Source: Streptomyces vinaceus (GTDB taxonomy: Bacteria; Actinomycetota; Actinomycetes; Streptomycetales; Streptomycetaceae). Taken from it: a stretch of DNA of 64,000 bases. Below are positions 35,630 to 44,183 of this stretch, one piece after another. A model generated the notes under the pieces. That model saw nothing but the letters and a program-made list of their open reading frames with translations. It made no database searches and was not told the origin of the DNA. The stretch's first letter is position 1, and the number at the start of each line of letters is the position of its first letter. Position numbers and translations under genes: made by a program. The stretch is taken from contig NZ_CP023692.1 of the NCBI RefSeq assembly GCF_008704935.1, positions 1,860,001-1,924,000 of the forward strand, in the 5' to 3' direction.

Positions 35630-36874
35630 TCACAGGGGCAAAGTGACACGCATCACGAGGCCACCCCCCTCGCGGGGCGTCGCCGCGATCCGTCCGCCGT
35701 GAGCGCGCGCCACGGAGCGCGCGATCGACAGGCCGAGCCCCACACCCTTGTCGCTGCCCGTTCGCTCCGTACGCAGCCGTCTGAAGGGCTCGAAGAGGTT
35801 GTCCACCTCGTACGCGGGAACCACGGGACCCGTGTTCGAGACGACGAGGATCGCCTGGCCGTGCTGGGACTCGGTGGTCACCTCCACCCAGCCGCCCTCC
35901 GGCACGTTGTACCGGACGGCGTTCTGCACCAGGTTGAGCGCGATCCGCTCCAGCAGGACGCCGTTGCCCTGGACCACGGCCGGCGCCCGCTCGCCGCGGA
36001 TCTCCACGCCCTTCGTCGCGGCCTCGCCGCGCGCCTGGTCGATGGCCCGCGAGGCGACCTCCGCCAGGTCCACGGGCTTGCGCTCGACTATCTGGTTGTC
36101 GCTGCGGGCCAGCAGCAACAGGCCTTCGACCAGCTGCTCGCTGCGTTCGTTGGTGGCCAGCAGCGTCTTGCCCAGCTGCTGGAGCTCCACCGGCGCACCC
36201 GGGTCCGACAGGTGCACCTCCAGCAGTGTCCGGTTGATGGCCAGGGGTGTGCGCAGCTCGTGCGAGGCGTTCGCGACGAACCGCTGCTGGGCGGTGAAGG
36301 CCCGCTCCAGCCGGTCGAGCATCTCGTCGAAGGTGTCGGCGAGCTCCTTGAGCTCGTCCTCCGGCCCGTCCAGCTCGATCCGCCGGGTCAGGTCGGAGCC
36401 CACCACCCGGCGGGCGGTCCGGGTGATCTTGCCCAGCGGCGAGAGCACCCGGCCGGCCATCGCGTATCCGAAGGCGAAAGCGATGATGCTGAGGCCGAGG
36501 AGGGCCATCAGCGACCGGCTGAGCAGGTCGTCCAGCGCGTGCCGGCGCTGCTCCAGGATGCAGGTGTTGATCACGTCGTTGAACTGCTCGTACTTCTGGC
36601 CCTTGCCGACCACGCCCGGGCAGGTGCTGGTGACCTGGATGTCCGTGCCGCCCACGATCTTGAACGGCAGTCCGTTGCCCTCGCGCAGCGCCTGGGCCGC
36701 CAGCAGGTAGATGATCGACAGCAGCAGGATGCCCGCGATCAGGAACATCCCGCCGTAGAGCAGGGTCAGGCGTATGCGGATGGTCGGCCGCAGCCAAGGG
36801 AAGGGACCCTCGGGCTGGCCGGGGTCCCAGGTCGGTCTCGGCGGCACCGTGGGCGGTGCCGGGGTCGCCGCCAC
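35630..36874 (-). CDS. cutS: Sensor histidine kinase CutS
   Basis: The sensor of the CutRS two-component system, known in Streptomyces to affect secretion stress and antibiotic production. The 414-residue reading has a membrane span near residues 38-60 and an extracytoplasmic loop of about 55 residues with two cysteines (C85 and C105; TSTCPGVVG and DVINTCILEQ). A second span lies at 120-142, then HAMP, HisKA with NASHELRTPL (H205) and HATPase with NAVRYNVPEGG and GVGLGLSIARSVARAHGG. The paired cysteines fit the proposal that CutS reads extracellular disulphide state. GTG 36874, just downstream of the cutR stop, is tentative because no good ribosome site is visible; a slightly shorter protein is possible. 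Confidence 0.88.
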   Translation of the reverse strand: MAATPAPPTVPPRPTWDPGQPEGPFPWLRPTIRIRLTLLYGGMFLIAGILLLSIIYLLAAQALREGNGLPFKIVGGTDIQVTSTCPGVVGKGQKYEQFNDVINTCILEQRRHALDDLLSRSLMALLGLSIIAFAFGYAMAGRVLSPLGKITRTARRVVGSDLTRRIELDGPEDELKELADTFDEMLDRLERAFTAQQRFVANASHELRTPLAINRTLLEVHLSDPGAPVELQQLGKTLLATNERSEQLVEGLLLLARSDNQIVERKPVDLAEVASRAIDQARGEAATKGVEIRGERAPAVVQGNGVLLERIALNLVQNAVRYNVPEGGWVEVTTESQHGQAILVVSNTGPVVPAYEVDNLFEPFRRLRTERTGSDKGVGLGLSIARSVARAHGGRIAATPREGGGLVMRVTLPL

Positions 36875-36879
36875 CCGCG

Positions 36880-37533
36880 TCAGATCCGGTAGCCGGAGCC
36901 GGGCACGGTCACGATGACCGGCGGCTCCCCCAGCTTGCGCCGCAGGGTCATGACCGTCACCCGCACCACGTTCGTGAAGGGGTCGGTGTTCTCGTCCCAT
37001 GCCTTCTCCAGCAGCTGCTCGGCGGAGACCACGGTCCCCTCGCTCCGCATGAGAACCTCCAGGACCGCGAACTCCTTGGGAGCCAGCTGCACCTCCCTGC
37101 CCTCACGGAACACCTCGCGCCGGTTGGGGTCCAGCTTGATGCCGGCCCGCTCCAGCACGGGGGGCAGGGCCACGGTGGTGCGCCGCCCCAGGGCGCGCAC
37201 GCGGGCGGTCAGCTCGCTGAACGCGAACGGCTTGGGCAGGTAGTCGTCGGCGCCCAGCTCAAGGCCCTCCACCCGGTCGCTCACATCGCCGGACGCCGTC
37301 AGCATCAGCACGCGGGTGGGCATGCCCAGCTCGACGATCTTCCGGCAGACGTCGTCGCCGTGCACGAGGGGGAGGTCCCGGTCGAGCACCACCACGTCGT
37401 AGTCGTTCACCCCGACGCGCTCCAGGGCCGCGGCGCCGTCGTACACGACGTCCACGGCCATGGCCTCCCGGCGCAGCCCGGTGGCCACCGCATCGGCGAG
37501 CAGCTGCTCGTCCTCGACGACGAGTACGCGCAC
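36880..37533 (-). CDS. cutR: OmpR-family response regulator CutR
   Basis: A 217-residue response regulator and partner of CutS. The receiver has E8-D9 acidic residues, phospho-acceptor D51 (VVVLDRDLPLVHG) and a TASGDVSDRVEGLELGADDY block with KPF. The C-terminal winged helix carries REVQLAPKEFAVLEVLMRS and FTNVVRVTVMTLRRKLGEPP, ending VPGSGYRI. GTG 37533 has GGAAGGA six bases upstream; the in-frame ATG at 37548 overlaps that ribosome site and is less likely. cutS begins 5 bases beyond the stop. CutR is known in Streptomyces as a regulator linked to htrA-type protease expression and actinorhodin production. Confidence 0.9.
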   Translation of the reverse strand: MRVLVVEDEQLLADAVATGLRREAMAVDVVYDGAAALERVGVNDYDVVVLDRDLPLVHGDDVCRKIVELGMPTRVLMLTASGDVSDRVEGLELGADDYLPKPFAFSELTARVRALGRRTTVALPPVLERAGIKLDPNRREVFREGREVQLAPKEFAVLEVLMRSEGTVVSAEQLLEKAWDENTDPFTNVVRVTVMTLRRKLGEPPVIVTVPGSGYRI

Positions 37534-37776
37534 GTCGTTTCCTTCCATCGAGCCCTGAGGGCACACGTGTATTGCGTCGTCCATCCTGCCCGTTTCAGCC
37601 GTAAACCGGCTGTAAGGCGCCCCTCCGGGACCCGCGGAGGACGGAAGTGAGGATTCCCTCGCTTCCCGAGGTTTCTGGGCCCAGGGTGCCGGGGAGGACG
37701 ACAGCACACCCCAACCACTCCTGACGGCGGACTGCCACGTGCCGCCGCCGACCCACGAAGAGGGGGCGAACCCATC

Positions 37777-37950
37777 ATGGACGCATTCACCGCGGGTCTC
37801 CTGCAGCGCATCCGGGCCACGCAGTCGGACCTCGACCAGGCCCGCGAGACGGGCGACGACTTCCTCGTGGAAGTGGAGCAGGCGGAACTGGAAGATCTCC
37901 AGCGCCTCGCCGCCGAACACGGCGTTCCCGTATCCGTATCCGCCTGCTGA
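37777..37950 (+). CDS. Small conserved-type Streptomyces protein (57 aa)
   Basis: A 57-residue product with a strong ribosome site (GAGGGGG) before ATG 37777 and a terminator 17 bases after the stop, so it looks like a free-standing expressed gene. It is a single amphipathic coiled-coil-like helix: MDAFTAGLLQRIRATQSDLD, then ARETGDDFLVEVEQAELEDL, and a short tail AAEHGVPVSVSAC ending in Cys. It is divergent from cutR across 243 bases, a placement I associate with this locus in streptomycetes. No function is known to me. Confidence 0.75.
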   Translation: MDAFTAGLLQRIRATQSDLDQARETGDDFLVEVEQAELEDLQRLAAEHGVPVSVSAC

Positions 37951-37967
37951 CGACCTCCAGTCCAGCC

Positions 37968-38004
37968 GGAACCCCGGCGGCCGCACCGCGGCCGCCGGGG
38001 TTCC
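37968..38004 (+). terminator. Terminator after the 57-residue gene
   Basis: A 17-bp perfect stem (37968-37984 with 37988-38004) and a 3-nt loop start 17 bases after the stop. The convergent inositol monophosphatase gene ends at 38056, so the hairpin may also limit its transcript. Confidence 0.85.
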
Positions 38005-38055
38005 CTCATGCCGGGGCCAGGGCGGCGGCGGCCGTACCGGGGCGGCGGCGCCGTG

Positions 38056-38859
38056 TCAGTCGTGCCAGGCCCCGGCCTCCTCCAGCAGCGGCTGGAGCGA
38101 GGCGAACACCGCCGGCGTGGCGGCCAGCGCCAGCTCCCCCGAGGCCGGCCGCCCCGGGCGCCCGCCGGTCAGCGCCCCGGCCTCCCGCGCGATCAGCTCG
38201 CCCGCGGCCAGGTCCCAGGGGTTCAGCCCGCGCTCGTAGTACGCGTCCAGCCGCCCGGCGGCGACGTCGCTCAGGTCCAGTGCCGCCGATCCGCCGCGCC
38301 GCACGTCCCGTACCCGGGGGATCACCCGCCGGGCCACCTCCGCCTGCTGCTCCTTGCGCGTCTGGAGGTAGGCGAACCCGGTCGCGACCAGCGCCTGGTC
38401 CAGCGGCGCCGCCGCCCGGCAGGCGAGGCGGACCCCGTCCAGCCAGGCCCCGCCGCCGAGCACCGCGCGGTACGTCTCGCGCCGCATCGGGGCCGCCACG
38501 ACCCCGACCACCGTCTCGCCCCCGTACTCGGCGGCGATCGACACGCTCCAGCTCGGCAGCCCGTACAGGTAGTTGACGGTGCCGTCCAGCGGGTCCACGA
38601 CCCACCGGACCCCGCTGGTCCCGGGTACGTCCGCGCCCTCCTCGCCCAGCAGCCCGTCCTCGGGCCGGCGCCGCGCGAGGACCCCGGTGATCAGCTTCTC
38701 CGCCGCGATGTCCATCTCGGTCACCACGTCGATCGGGCTGCTCTTCGTCGCCGCCACCCCGAGATCGGCGGGACGGCCGTCCCGCAGCAGCTCCCCGGCC
38801 TGCCCTGCGGCGTCCAGGGCCACGTCCAGCAGTTCGGCCTTCAGCTCTTCGGAGATCAC
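38056..38859 (-). CDS. Inositol monophosphatase-family phosphatase
   Basis: A 267-residue member of the inositol-phosphate phosphatase family, a lithium-sensitive, Mg-dependent sugar-phosphate phosphatase. The metal and catalytic residues are seen in [20 protein letters not shown] (Glu), the signature [15 protein letters not shown] with the DPLDGT motif, and the distal [17 protein letters not shown]. Substrates in this family include inositol-1-phosphate, histidinol-phosphate and FBP; I cannot discriminate between them. GTG 38859 overlaps the ferrochelatase stop by 4 nt (GTGA). The two genes are co-transcribed, an arrangement typical of the genus. Confidence 0.9.
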   Translation of the reverse strand: MISEELKAELLDVALDAAGQAGELLRDGRPADLGVAATKSSPIDVVTEMDIAAEKLITGVLARRRPEDGLLGEEGADVPGTSGVRWVVDPLDGTVNYLYGLPSWSVSIAAEYGGETVVGVVAAPMRRETYRAVLGGGAWLDGVRLACRAAAPLDQALVATGFAYLQTRKEQQAEVARRVIPRVRDVRRGGSAALDLSDVAAGRLDAYYERGLNPWDLAAGELIAREAGALTGGRPGRPASGELALAATPAVFASLQPLLEEAGAWHD

Positions 38860-40040
38860 GCCAGCCCCTCCCGCGCGTACGGGCTGTCGGCGCCCGCGGC
38901 CGCCGGCCGGGGCGCGCGCGCCGGGCAGCAGCCCACCGCGCACAGGTCGTGGCTGGGCCCGAGCAGCCCCAGCGCGCACCGCTCCACCGGCTCGCCCCGC
39001 TCCGTGGCGGCGCGCTCCAGCACCAGCTCCCGGACCGCCGCCGCGAAGCGCGGATCGGCCCCGACGGTCGCCGACCGGGCGATCGGCAGCCCGAGTTCGG
39101 CGGCCTTGGCGGTCGCCTCCGTGTCGAGGTCGTACAGGACCTCCATGTGGTCCGAGACGAACCCGATCGGCACCATCACGACCGCCGGCGCGCCGGCCCC
39201 GTGCAGCGCCTCCAGGTGGTCGCAGATGTCCGGCTCCAGCCACGGGACGTGCGGGGCGCCGCTGCGCGACTGGTAGACGAGCTCCCAGGGCAGCTCCGTG
39301 CCCGTCTCGGCCCGTACCGCGTCCGCGATCACCTGGGCGACGTCCAGGTGCTGCTTGACGTAGGCCCCGCCCTCGCCGTCGGCGGTGTGCTCCTCGACCG
39401 GGCCGGAGGTGTCGGCGGCCGCGGTGGGGATCGAATGGGTGGTGAAGGCGAGGTGCGCGCCGGAGCGCACCTCCTGCGGCAGCGACTCCAGCGCGGCGAG
39501 CACCCCGTCGATCATCGGCTGTACGAAGCCGGGGTGGTTGAAGTAGTGCCGCAGCTTGTCGACCTGCGGCAGCTCGGCGACGCCGTCGGCGGCCAGCGCC
39601 GCCAGCGCGTCCGCGAGGTTCTCGCGGTACTGCCGGCACCCCGAGTACGAGGCGTACGCGCTGGTCGCGAGCACCGCGATCCGGCGGCGCCCGTCGGCGG
39701 CCATCTCCCGCAGCACGTCGTCGAGGTACGGGGCCCAGTTCCGGTTGCCCCAGTACACGGGCAGGTCCAGCCCGTGCTCGGCGAAGTCCTTGCGCAGGGC
39801 GTCCAGCAGTTCGCGGTTCTGCCCGTTGATCGGGCTGACCCCGCCGAAGCCGAAGTAGTGCTGCCCGACCTCCTTGAGCCGCTCGCGCGGGATGCCGCGC
39901 CCGCGCGTGACGTTCTCCAGGAACGGCACGACGTCGTCGGGTCCTTCGGGGCCGCCGAAGGAGAGCAGCAGGAGGGCGTCGTAGGGGGCGGCGAGGCCTT
40001 CGGCCGGGGGCGAGGCGGCGGCGCGGAGCTGGTCTGACAT
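38856..40040 (-). CDS. hemH: Ferrochelatase (coproporphyrin type)
   Basis: A 394-residue ferrochelatase. Landmarks are [40 protein letters not shown], the metal-site block [16 protein letters not shown], the active-site His in [27 protein letters not shown], and [14 protein letters not shown]. The C-terminus has [18 protein letters not shown] with several cysteines that could hold an iron-sulfur cluster. In actinobacteria the enzyme inserts Fe2+ into coproporphyrin III (the coproporphyrin-dependent haem route), so cpfC is the modern symbol. ATG 40040 is clear. The upstream region carries an iron-box-like sequence shared with the divergent MFS gene. It heads a two-gene unit with the inositol monophosphatase gene. 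Confidence 0.94.
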   Translation of the reverse strand: MSDQLRAAASPPAEGLAAPYDALLLLSFGGPEGPDDVVPFLENVTRGRGIPRERLKEVGQHYFGFGGVSPINGQNRELLDALRKDFAEHGLDLPVYWGNRNWAPYLDDVLREMAADGRRRIAVLATSAYASYSGCRQYRENLADALAALAADGVAELPQVDKLRHYFNHPGFVQPMIDGVLAALESLPQEVRSGAHLAFTTHSIPTAAADTSGPVEEHTADGEGGAYVKQHLDVAQVIADAVRAETGTELPWELVYQSRSGAPHVPWLEPDICDHLEALHGAGAPAVVMVPIGFVSDHMEVLYDLDTEATAKAAELGLPIARSATVGADPRFAAAVRELVLERAATERGEPVERCALGLLGPSHDLCAVGCCPARAPRPAAAGADSPYAREGLA

Positions 40041-40105
40041 GGTTCGAATCCTGCCACTCGGGGTCCCCGCCCGGGAACCGGCCCGGCGGCGCGCCCCCAC
40101 CCAAG

Positions 40106-40124
40106 CTGGGTAAGGTAACCCTAA
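40106..40124. promoter_or_regulatory. Candidate iron box (DmdR/IdeR-type) upstream of ferrochelatase
   Basis: CTGGGTAAGGTAACCCTAA matches the actinobacterial iron-box pattern TNAGGTNAGGCTNACCTNA at 10 of 14 informative positions, including GGT.AGG and CCT.A. It lies between the divergent ferrochelatase and MFS genes, 66 bases from the former. Iron control of the haem enzyme would make sense, but the match is incomplete. Confidence 0.4.
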
Positions 40125-40209
40125 GTTCCCTTCCGGATCCCGGTGCGGGTTCCGGTCCGGATTCTCCCCGTGCGGGTGCCTTGTCGGCGGTCGTAACCTG
40201 TATGGGCCA

Positions 40210-41490
40210 ATGACGTCCCTTACGGAGGGCACCTTGCCCAGTCCCTACCGCGCGATCTTCGCGGCCCCCGGCACCCTGGGGTTCAGCGCCGCAGGCCTCA
40301 TCGGCCGCCTGCCCATATCCATGGTCGGCGTCGGCATCCTGACGATGATCTCCGAGATCACCGGCCGCTACGCGATGGCGAGCGCCCTCACCGGCACCCT
40401 CGCCCTGGCCGCCGCGTTCATCGGCCCCCAGGTCTCCCGCCTGGTGGACCAGTACGGGCAGCGGCGGGTGCTGCGGCCCGCCACCCTCGTCTGCGTGGCC
40501 TCGGTCGCCGTCCTGCTGGCGGCCGCCGCCAACGGGTGGCCGGACTGGACCCTGTTCGTCTGCGCGGCCGTCGCCGGCTGCGTCCCGAGCGTCGGCTCGA
40601 TGGTCCGCGCCCGGTGGACCGTGATCTACCGGGACTCCCCGCGCGAACTGCACACCGCGTACTCCTTCGAGTCCGTCGTGGACGAGGTCTGCTTCATCTT
40701 CGGCCCGATCATCGCCATCGGACTGTCCACCACCTGGTTCCCCGAGGCCGGTCCGCTGATCGCCGCCCTCTGCCTGCTCGTCGGCGTCTGGCTCCTGACC
40801 GCGCAGCGCTCCACCGAGCCCGCGCCGCACCCGCGCGAGGAGCACGGGGACCGCACCTCCGCCCTGCGCTCCCCCGGACTGCAGGTGCTGACCGCGACGT
40901 TCGTGGCGACCGGCGCGATCTTCGGCTCCATCGACGTCTCCACGCTGGCCTTCGCCGAGGAGCAGGGCCACAAGTCCGCCGCCAGCTTCATCCTCGCCAT
41001 CTGGGCGTTCGGATCCTGCCTGGCGGGCATCGTCTTCGGCCTCCTCCACCTCAAGGGCAAGAGCGAACGCCGTTGGGTACTGGGCGTATGTGCGATGGCC
41101 GTGAGTATGATCCCCCTCCTACTGGCCGGGAACCTTCCGTTTCTGGCCGTGGCGCTCTTCGTCTCGGGCCTCGCCATCGCTCCCACGATGATCACCACGA
41201 TGGCCCTGATCGAGGCGCACGTACCACGCGCGAAGCTGACCGAGGGCATGACCTGGATCAGCACCGGCCTCGCGGTCGGCGTCGCGGTCGGCTCGTCGGT
41301 GACCGGACTGGTCATCGACGCCTCCGGGGCGCGCAGCGGGTACGTCGTCTCCATCTCGTCGGGGGTGGCCGCGGCGGCGGTTGCGTTCGCGGGATACCGC
41401 CGGCTGACGAAGCCGGCGCAAGGGGAGGAGCCAGCAACCGATGGGGACGGCGACAACAGGACGCAGCAGCAGGGCGACCGCGTGGCATAA
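40210..41490 (+). CDS. Major facilitator superfamily transporter
   Basis: A 426-residue MFS permease with twelve predicted spans. The first half has [24 protein letters not shown] helix pairs and the loop-2 motif [16 protein letters not shown]. The middle loop is polar ([17 protein letters not shown]). The second half includes [20 protein letters not shown] and [15 protein letters not shown]. The family resembles drug/sugar-type exporters; the substrate is not deducible. ATG 40210 gives the longest sensible start, but TTG 40234 follows GGAGGG and is equally likely. The 3' end overlaps the FAD oxidase gene by 50 bases, so the two are co-transcribed. It is divergent from ferrochelatase across a possible iron box. 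Confidence 0.87.
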   Translation: MTSLTEGTLPSPYRAIFAAPGTLGFSAAGLIGRLPISMVGVGILTMISEITGRYAMASALTGTLALAAAFIGPQVSRLVDQYGQRRVLRPATLVCVASVAVLLAAAANGWPDWTLFVCAAVAGCVPSVGSMVRARWTVIYRDSPRELHTAYSFESVVDEVCFIFGPIIAIGLSTTWFPEAGPLIAALCLLVGVWLLTAQRSTEPAPHPREEHGDRTSALRSPGLQVLTATFVATGAIFGSIDVSTLAFAEEQGHKSAASFILAIWAFGSCLAGIVFGLLHLKGKSERRWVLGVCAMAVSMIPLLLAGNLPFLAVALFVSGLAIAPTMITTMALIEAHVPRAKLTEGMTWISTGLAVGVAVGSSVTGLVIDASGARSGYVVSISSGVAAAAVAFAGYRRLTKPAQGEEPATDGDGDNRTQQQGDRVA

Positions 41491-42769
41491 CTGGGCGGGC
41501 AACGTCACGGCCACGCCCGCGCGCGTGGTGACCCCGGCCTCGGTCGGGGAGCTTCAGGAGGCGGTGCGCCGGGCCGCCGAGGACGGGCTGAAGGTGAAGG
41601 CGGTCGGCACCGGCCACTCCTTCACCGCGGCCGCCGCGACCGACGGGGTGCTCGTACGTCCGCAGGCGCTGGCCGGGATCCGGGAGATCGACCGGAGCGC
41701 CGGCACCGTGACGGTGGCCGCGGGCACGGTGCTCAAGGACCTGAACACGGCCCTGGCCCGGGAAGGGCTCTCGCTCACCAACATGGGCGACATCATGGAG
41801 CAGACGGTCTCCGGCGCCACCAGCACCGGAACCCACGGCACCGGCCGGGACTCGGCCTCCATCTCCGCCCAGATCCGCGGCCTGGAGCTGGTCACGGCCG
41901 ACGGGCGGCTGCTCACGTGCTCCGAGAAGGAGAACCCCGACGTCTTCGCGGCCGCCCGGATCGGCATCGGCGCCCTCGGCATCGTCACCGCGATCACCTT
42001 CGCCGTGGAGCCGGTCTTCTTCCTGACCGCCCGTGAGGAGCCCATGGACTTCGACCGGGTGACCGCCGAGTTCGAGCAGCACTTCGCGGAGAACGAGCAC
42101 TTCGAGTTCTACTGGTTCCCGCACACCGGCAACTGCAACACCAAGCGCAACAACCGCAGCCAGGGCCCCGCCGCCCCGCCCGGAGCCGTGAGCGCCTGGG
42201 TCGAGGACGAGCTGCTGTCCAACGGCGTCTTCCAGGCCGTCAACTCCCTCGGCCGCGCGGTCCCGGCGACCATCCCCTCCATCGCCCGGATCGCGAGCCG
42301 CGCCCTGTCCGCGCGCACCTACACGGACATCCCGTACAAGGTGTTCACCAGCCCGCGCCGGGTGCGCTTCGTGGAGATGGAGTACGCACTCCCGCGCGAG
42401 CGGGTCGTCGAGGCGCTGCGGGAGCTGAAGTCGATGGTGGACCGCTCCGGGCTGCGCGTCAGCTTCCCGGTGGAGGTGCGGACGGCTCCGGCGGACGACA
42501 TCGCACTGTCGACGGCCTCGGGGCGGGAGACCGCGTACATCGCCGTCCACATGTACAAGGGCACCCCGTACCAGGCCTACTTCACGGCCGCCGAGCGGAT
42601 CTTCACTGCGCACGGCGGGCGCCCGCACTGGGGCAAGGTGCACACGCGGGACGCGGAGTACTTCGCCGGCGTCTACCCGCGCTTCGGCGAGTTCACCGCG
42701 CTGCGCGACCGGCTGGACCCGGACCGGCTGTTCGGCAACGACTACCTGCGCCGGGTCCTGGGCGGGTAG
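41441..42769 (+). CDS. FAD-dependent D-arabinono-1,4-lactone oxidase-type oxidoreductase
   Basis: A 442-residue flavoprotein of the VAO/ALO family. The FAD-binding domain shows VKAVGTGHSFTAAAATDGVL, then SGATSTGTHGTGRDSASI with the FAD-pyrophosphate motif. The substrate (ALO) domain ends with HWGKVHTRDAEYFAGVYPRF and FGNDYLRRVLG. The HWGK motif is diagnostic of aldonolactone oxidases, which oxidise sugar-derived lactones using O2 or a dye acceptor. The enzyme could make or salvage an ascorbate-like compound, but streptomycete substrates are poorly known. ATG 41441 lies inside the end of the MFS gene, suggesting a transporter plus oxidase unit. Confidence 0.88.
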   Translation: MGTATTGRSSRATAWHNWAGNVTATPARVVTPASVGELQEAVRRAAEDGLKVKAVGTGHSFTAAAATDGVLVRPQALAGIREIDRSAGTVTVAAGTVLKDLNTALAREGLSLTNMGDIMEQTVSGATSTGTHGTGRDSASISAQIRGLELVTADGRLLTCSEKENPDVFAAARIGIGALGIVTAITFAVEPVFFLTAREEPMDFDRVTAEFEQHFAENEHFEFYWFPHTGNCNTKRNNRSQGPAAPPGAVSAWVEDELLSNGVFQAVNSLGRAVPATIPSIARIASRALSARTYTDIPYKVFTSPRRVRFVEMEYALPRERVVEALRELKSMVDRSGLRVSFPVEVRTAPADDIALSTASGRETAYIAVHMYKGTPYQAYFTAAERIFTAHGGRPHWGKVHTRDAEYFAGVYPRFGEFTALRDRLDPDRLFGNDYLRRVLGG

Positions 42770-42776
42770 CTCCGGC

Positions 42777-43646
42777 TCAGGGGGACGGCCGGCGCCCCTC
42801 GCCGCTGGTGTCCGGCGTGGGCGTGGGCTTCGGGGTGGGGGTGGGCTTCGGGCTCGGGGTCGGACCGGGCGGGCTCGGGCTCGGCGCCGGGCCGCCGGAA
42901 TCGGAGTCGGAGGAGCCGGAGGGCTCCGGGGACGAGGGAACGGCGCCGCCGTCGGGGCCGGGGTCCCGGCCGCCGTGCGGGGCCGAAGGGCTGGGGGAGG
43001 TCCCGGATTCCGGGGTCGCCCCGCCCTTGCCGCCGGAGCCGGGGCCCTTGCCGGGGCCGGCCGGCTCCTCGTCGCTCACCTTGTGCGTACCGCCGGACCA
43101 GATGGTTCCGCCGCCCTGGCTGATCGCCGTGCCGGAGAAGGCCTCGTAGGCCCCGAGCCCGCCCAGCGCGATGGCGAAGGCCGCGCCCGAGGCCACCGCA
43201 GTCCGCTTCCAGCCCCGTACGCGGGTGCCGTGCACGGTGGCTTCGCCGAACTCCCCGGAGGGCGGGACGGCGCGGGGCGGCAGGGCGGCGCCGGACGCCT
43301 TCTGCGCGCCGGACGCCTTCTCCGCGCCGGGCGGCGGGAGCTGACGGGCCCTGGGGCGGGCGCTCTCGCGGAGCTGGTCGCCGGTGCGCTTGAAGAAGTG
43401 CTGGATGACGGGGCCGCCGGCGGTGGCGACCACGCTCACCACGCCGGCGCCCAGGATGGTCCCGTAGACGCCCAGCTGCGAGGCGAGCAGGGCGGCCGCG
43501 ACGGTGGCGAGGGAGGAGCCCGCGATCTGGGCCACGCTCAGATCGAGCTTCTTCTCGGCGCCATCCGCGCCGCTCGCTGCGTCCGCGCCGGCCGTCCCGC
43601 TCAGGACGGACCCGGGTTCGACCTCCGGCGTGGCCTTCTGACCCAT
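42777..43646 (-). CDS. Membrane-anchored hypothetical protein with Pro/Ser/Gly-rich tail
   Basis: A 289-residue protein of unknown function. The N-terminal third has an amphipathic/hydrophobic region SSLATVAAALLASQLGVYGT and GAGVVSVVATAGGPVIQHFF. A polar stretch follows, then one clear membrane span near residue 155 (AVASGAAFAIALGGLGAYEA). Everything after about residue 175 is low-complexity Gly/Pro/Ser/Asp, ending in TPSPKPTPTPKPTPTPDT-type proline repeats. This looks like an extracellular wall-spanning tail. Of two ATGs six bases apart, 43646 has the better-spaced GGGGA. It ends 7 bases past the convergent FAD oxidase. Confidence 0.72.
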   Translation of the reverse strand: MGQKATPEVEPGSVLSGTAGADAASGADGAEKKLDLSVAQIAGSSLATVAAALLASQLGVYGTILGAGVVSVVATAGGPVIQHFFKRTGDQLRESARPRARQLPPPGAEKASGAQKASGAALPPRAVPPSGEFGEATVHGTRVRGWKRTAVASGAAFAIALGGLGAYEAFSGTAISQGGGTIWSGGTHKVSDEEPAGPGKGPGSGGKGGATPESGTSPSPSAPHGGRDPGPDGGAVPSSPEPSGSSDSDSGGPAPSPSPPGPTPSPKPTPTPKPTPTPDTSGEGRRPSP

Positions 43647-43938
43647 CCTCATCCCCTGTGTGTGCTGCCTCTCGCGACGTCTCGCGCTTCACCGCTCTCA
43701 GCAGTTACTGACCCCCGAGCGAAACGAATAGTTCCGTTTCTGGGGATTCTGTGAAGCAAGACACGCGAAAACCGCCGCGGGCGCAGGTCCCGCCCGATTC
43801 GGGGCAGCCCAACTCCCGCCGCCCACGACAAGTTCGGCGGCGCGGCGGTCCACCCAGGTGGCCCGAATGGAGTACTGTGGCGAGCCCTGGGGCCGTCCTT
43901 CCTTACGGATGTCCGGACTCGGGAGAGGGGGCCGACTG

Positions 43939-43992
43939 ATGGAGAAACGGCACTCGAGACCGGTGATGCCGCGGCATTGCACGCGTTCCTGA
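43939..43992 (+). CDS. Possible 17-residue leader peptide upstream of sepH
   Basis: ATG 43939 lies behind GGGAGAGGGGG and encodes MEKRHSRPVMPRHCTRS before a TGA. The peptide is basic (two His, four Arg, one Lys) and contains one Cys. A stem-loop starts one base later, and sepH begins 191 bases downstream. Size, ribosome site and following hairpin fit a leader peptide, but no regulatory residue run is obvious. It could equally be chance. Confidence 0.3.
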   Translation: MEKRHSRPVMPRHCTRS

Positions 43993-43993
43993 T

Positions 43994-44023
43994 GCGCACA
44001 GTAACCGTTCGGTCACTGTGCGT
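43994..44023. promoter_or_regulatory. Stem-loop after the candidate leader peptide
   Basis: CGCACAGTAACC and GGTCACTGTGCG pair over 12 positions with one A-C mismatch and a 4-nt GTTC loop. In the minus-strand RNA the mismatch becomes a G-U pair, so it could also be a terminator for a leftward transcript. It lies 160 bases before sepH. Confidence 0.45.
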
Positions 44024-44183
44024 GCCCAACAGGTAACCGTGCCATAACGGCGATCAAGGGCGCATGCCCGACACGCCGGTTGAACTCGGCAAGGTTGTGG
44101 CAGGCTGCACCCGGGCAGGCCACACTCGACTAGCGGAAGCAGCGACGCACGTGACGTCGGCAGGCACCACCCGGGAGGTCCCC

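Larger units (their letters stand above)
43647..44183. other. Intergenic region upstream of sepH
   Basis: This 537-bp gap separates the membrane protein (minus) and sepH (plus) and must hold both promoters. It contains a 17-codon open frame with a ribosome site (43939-43992) directly followed by a 12-bp imperfect stem-loop (43994-44023). Those are listed below. No longer coding frame with biased third positions was found. Confidence 0.5.
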
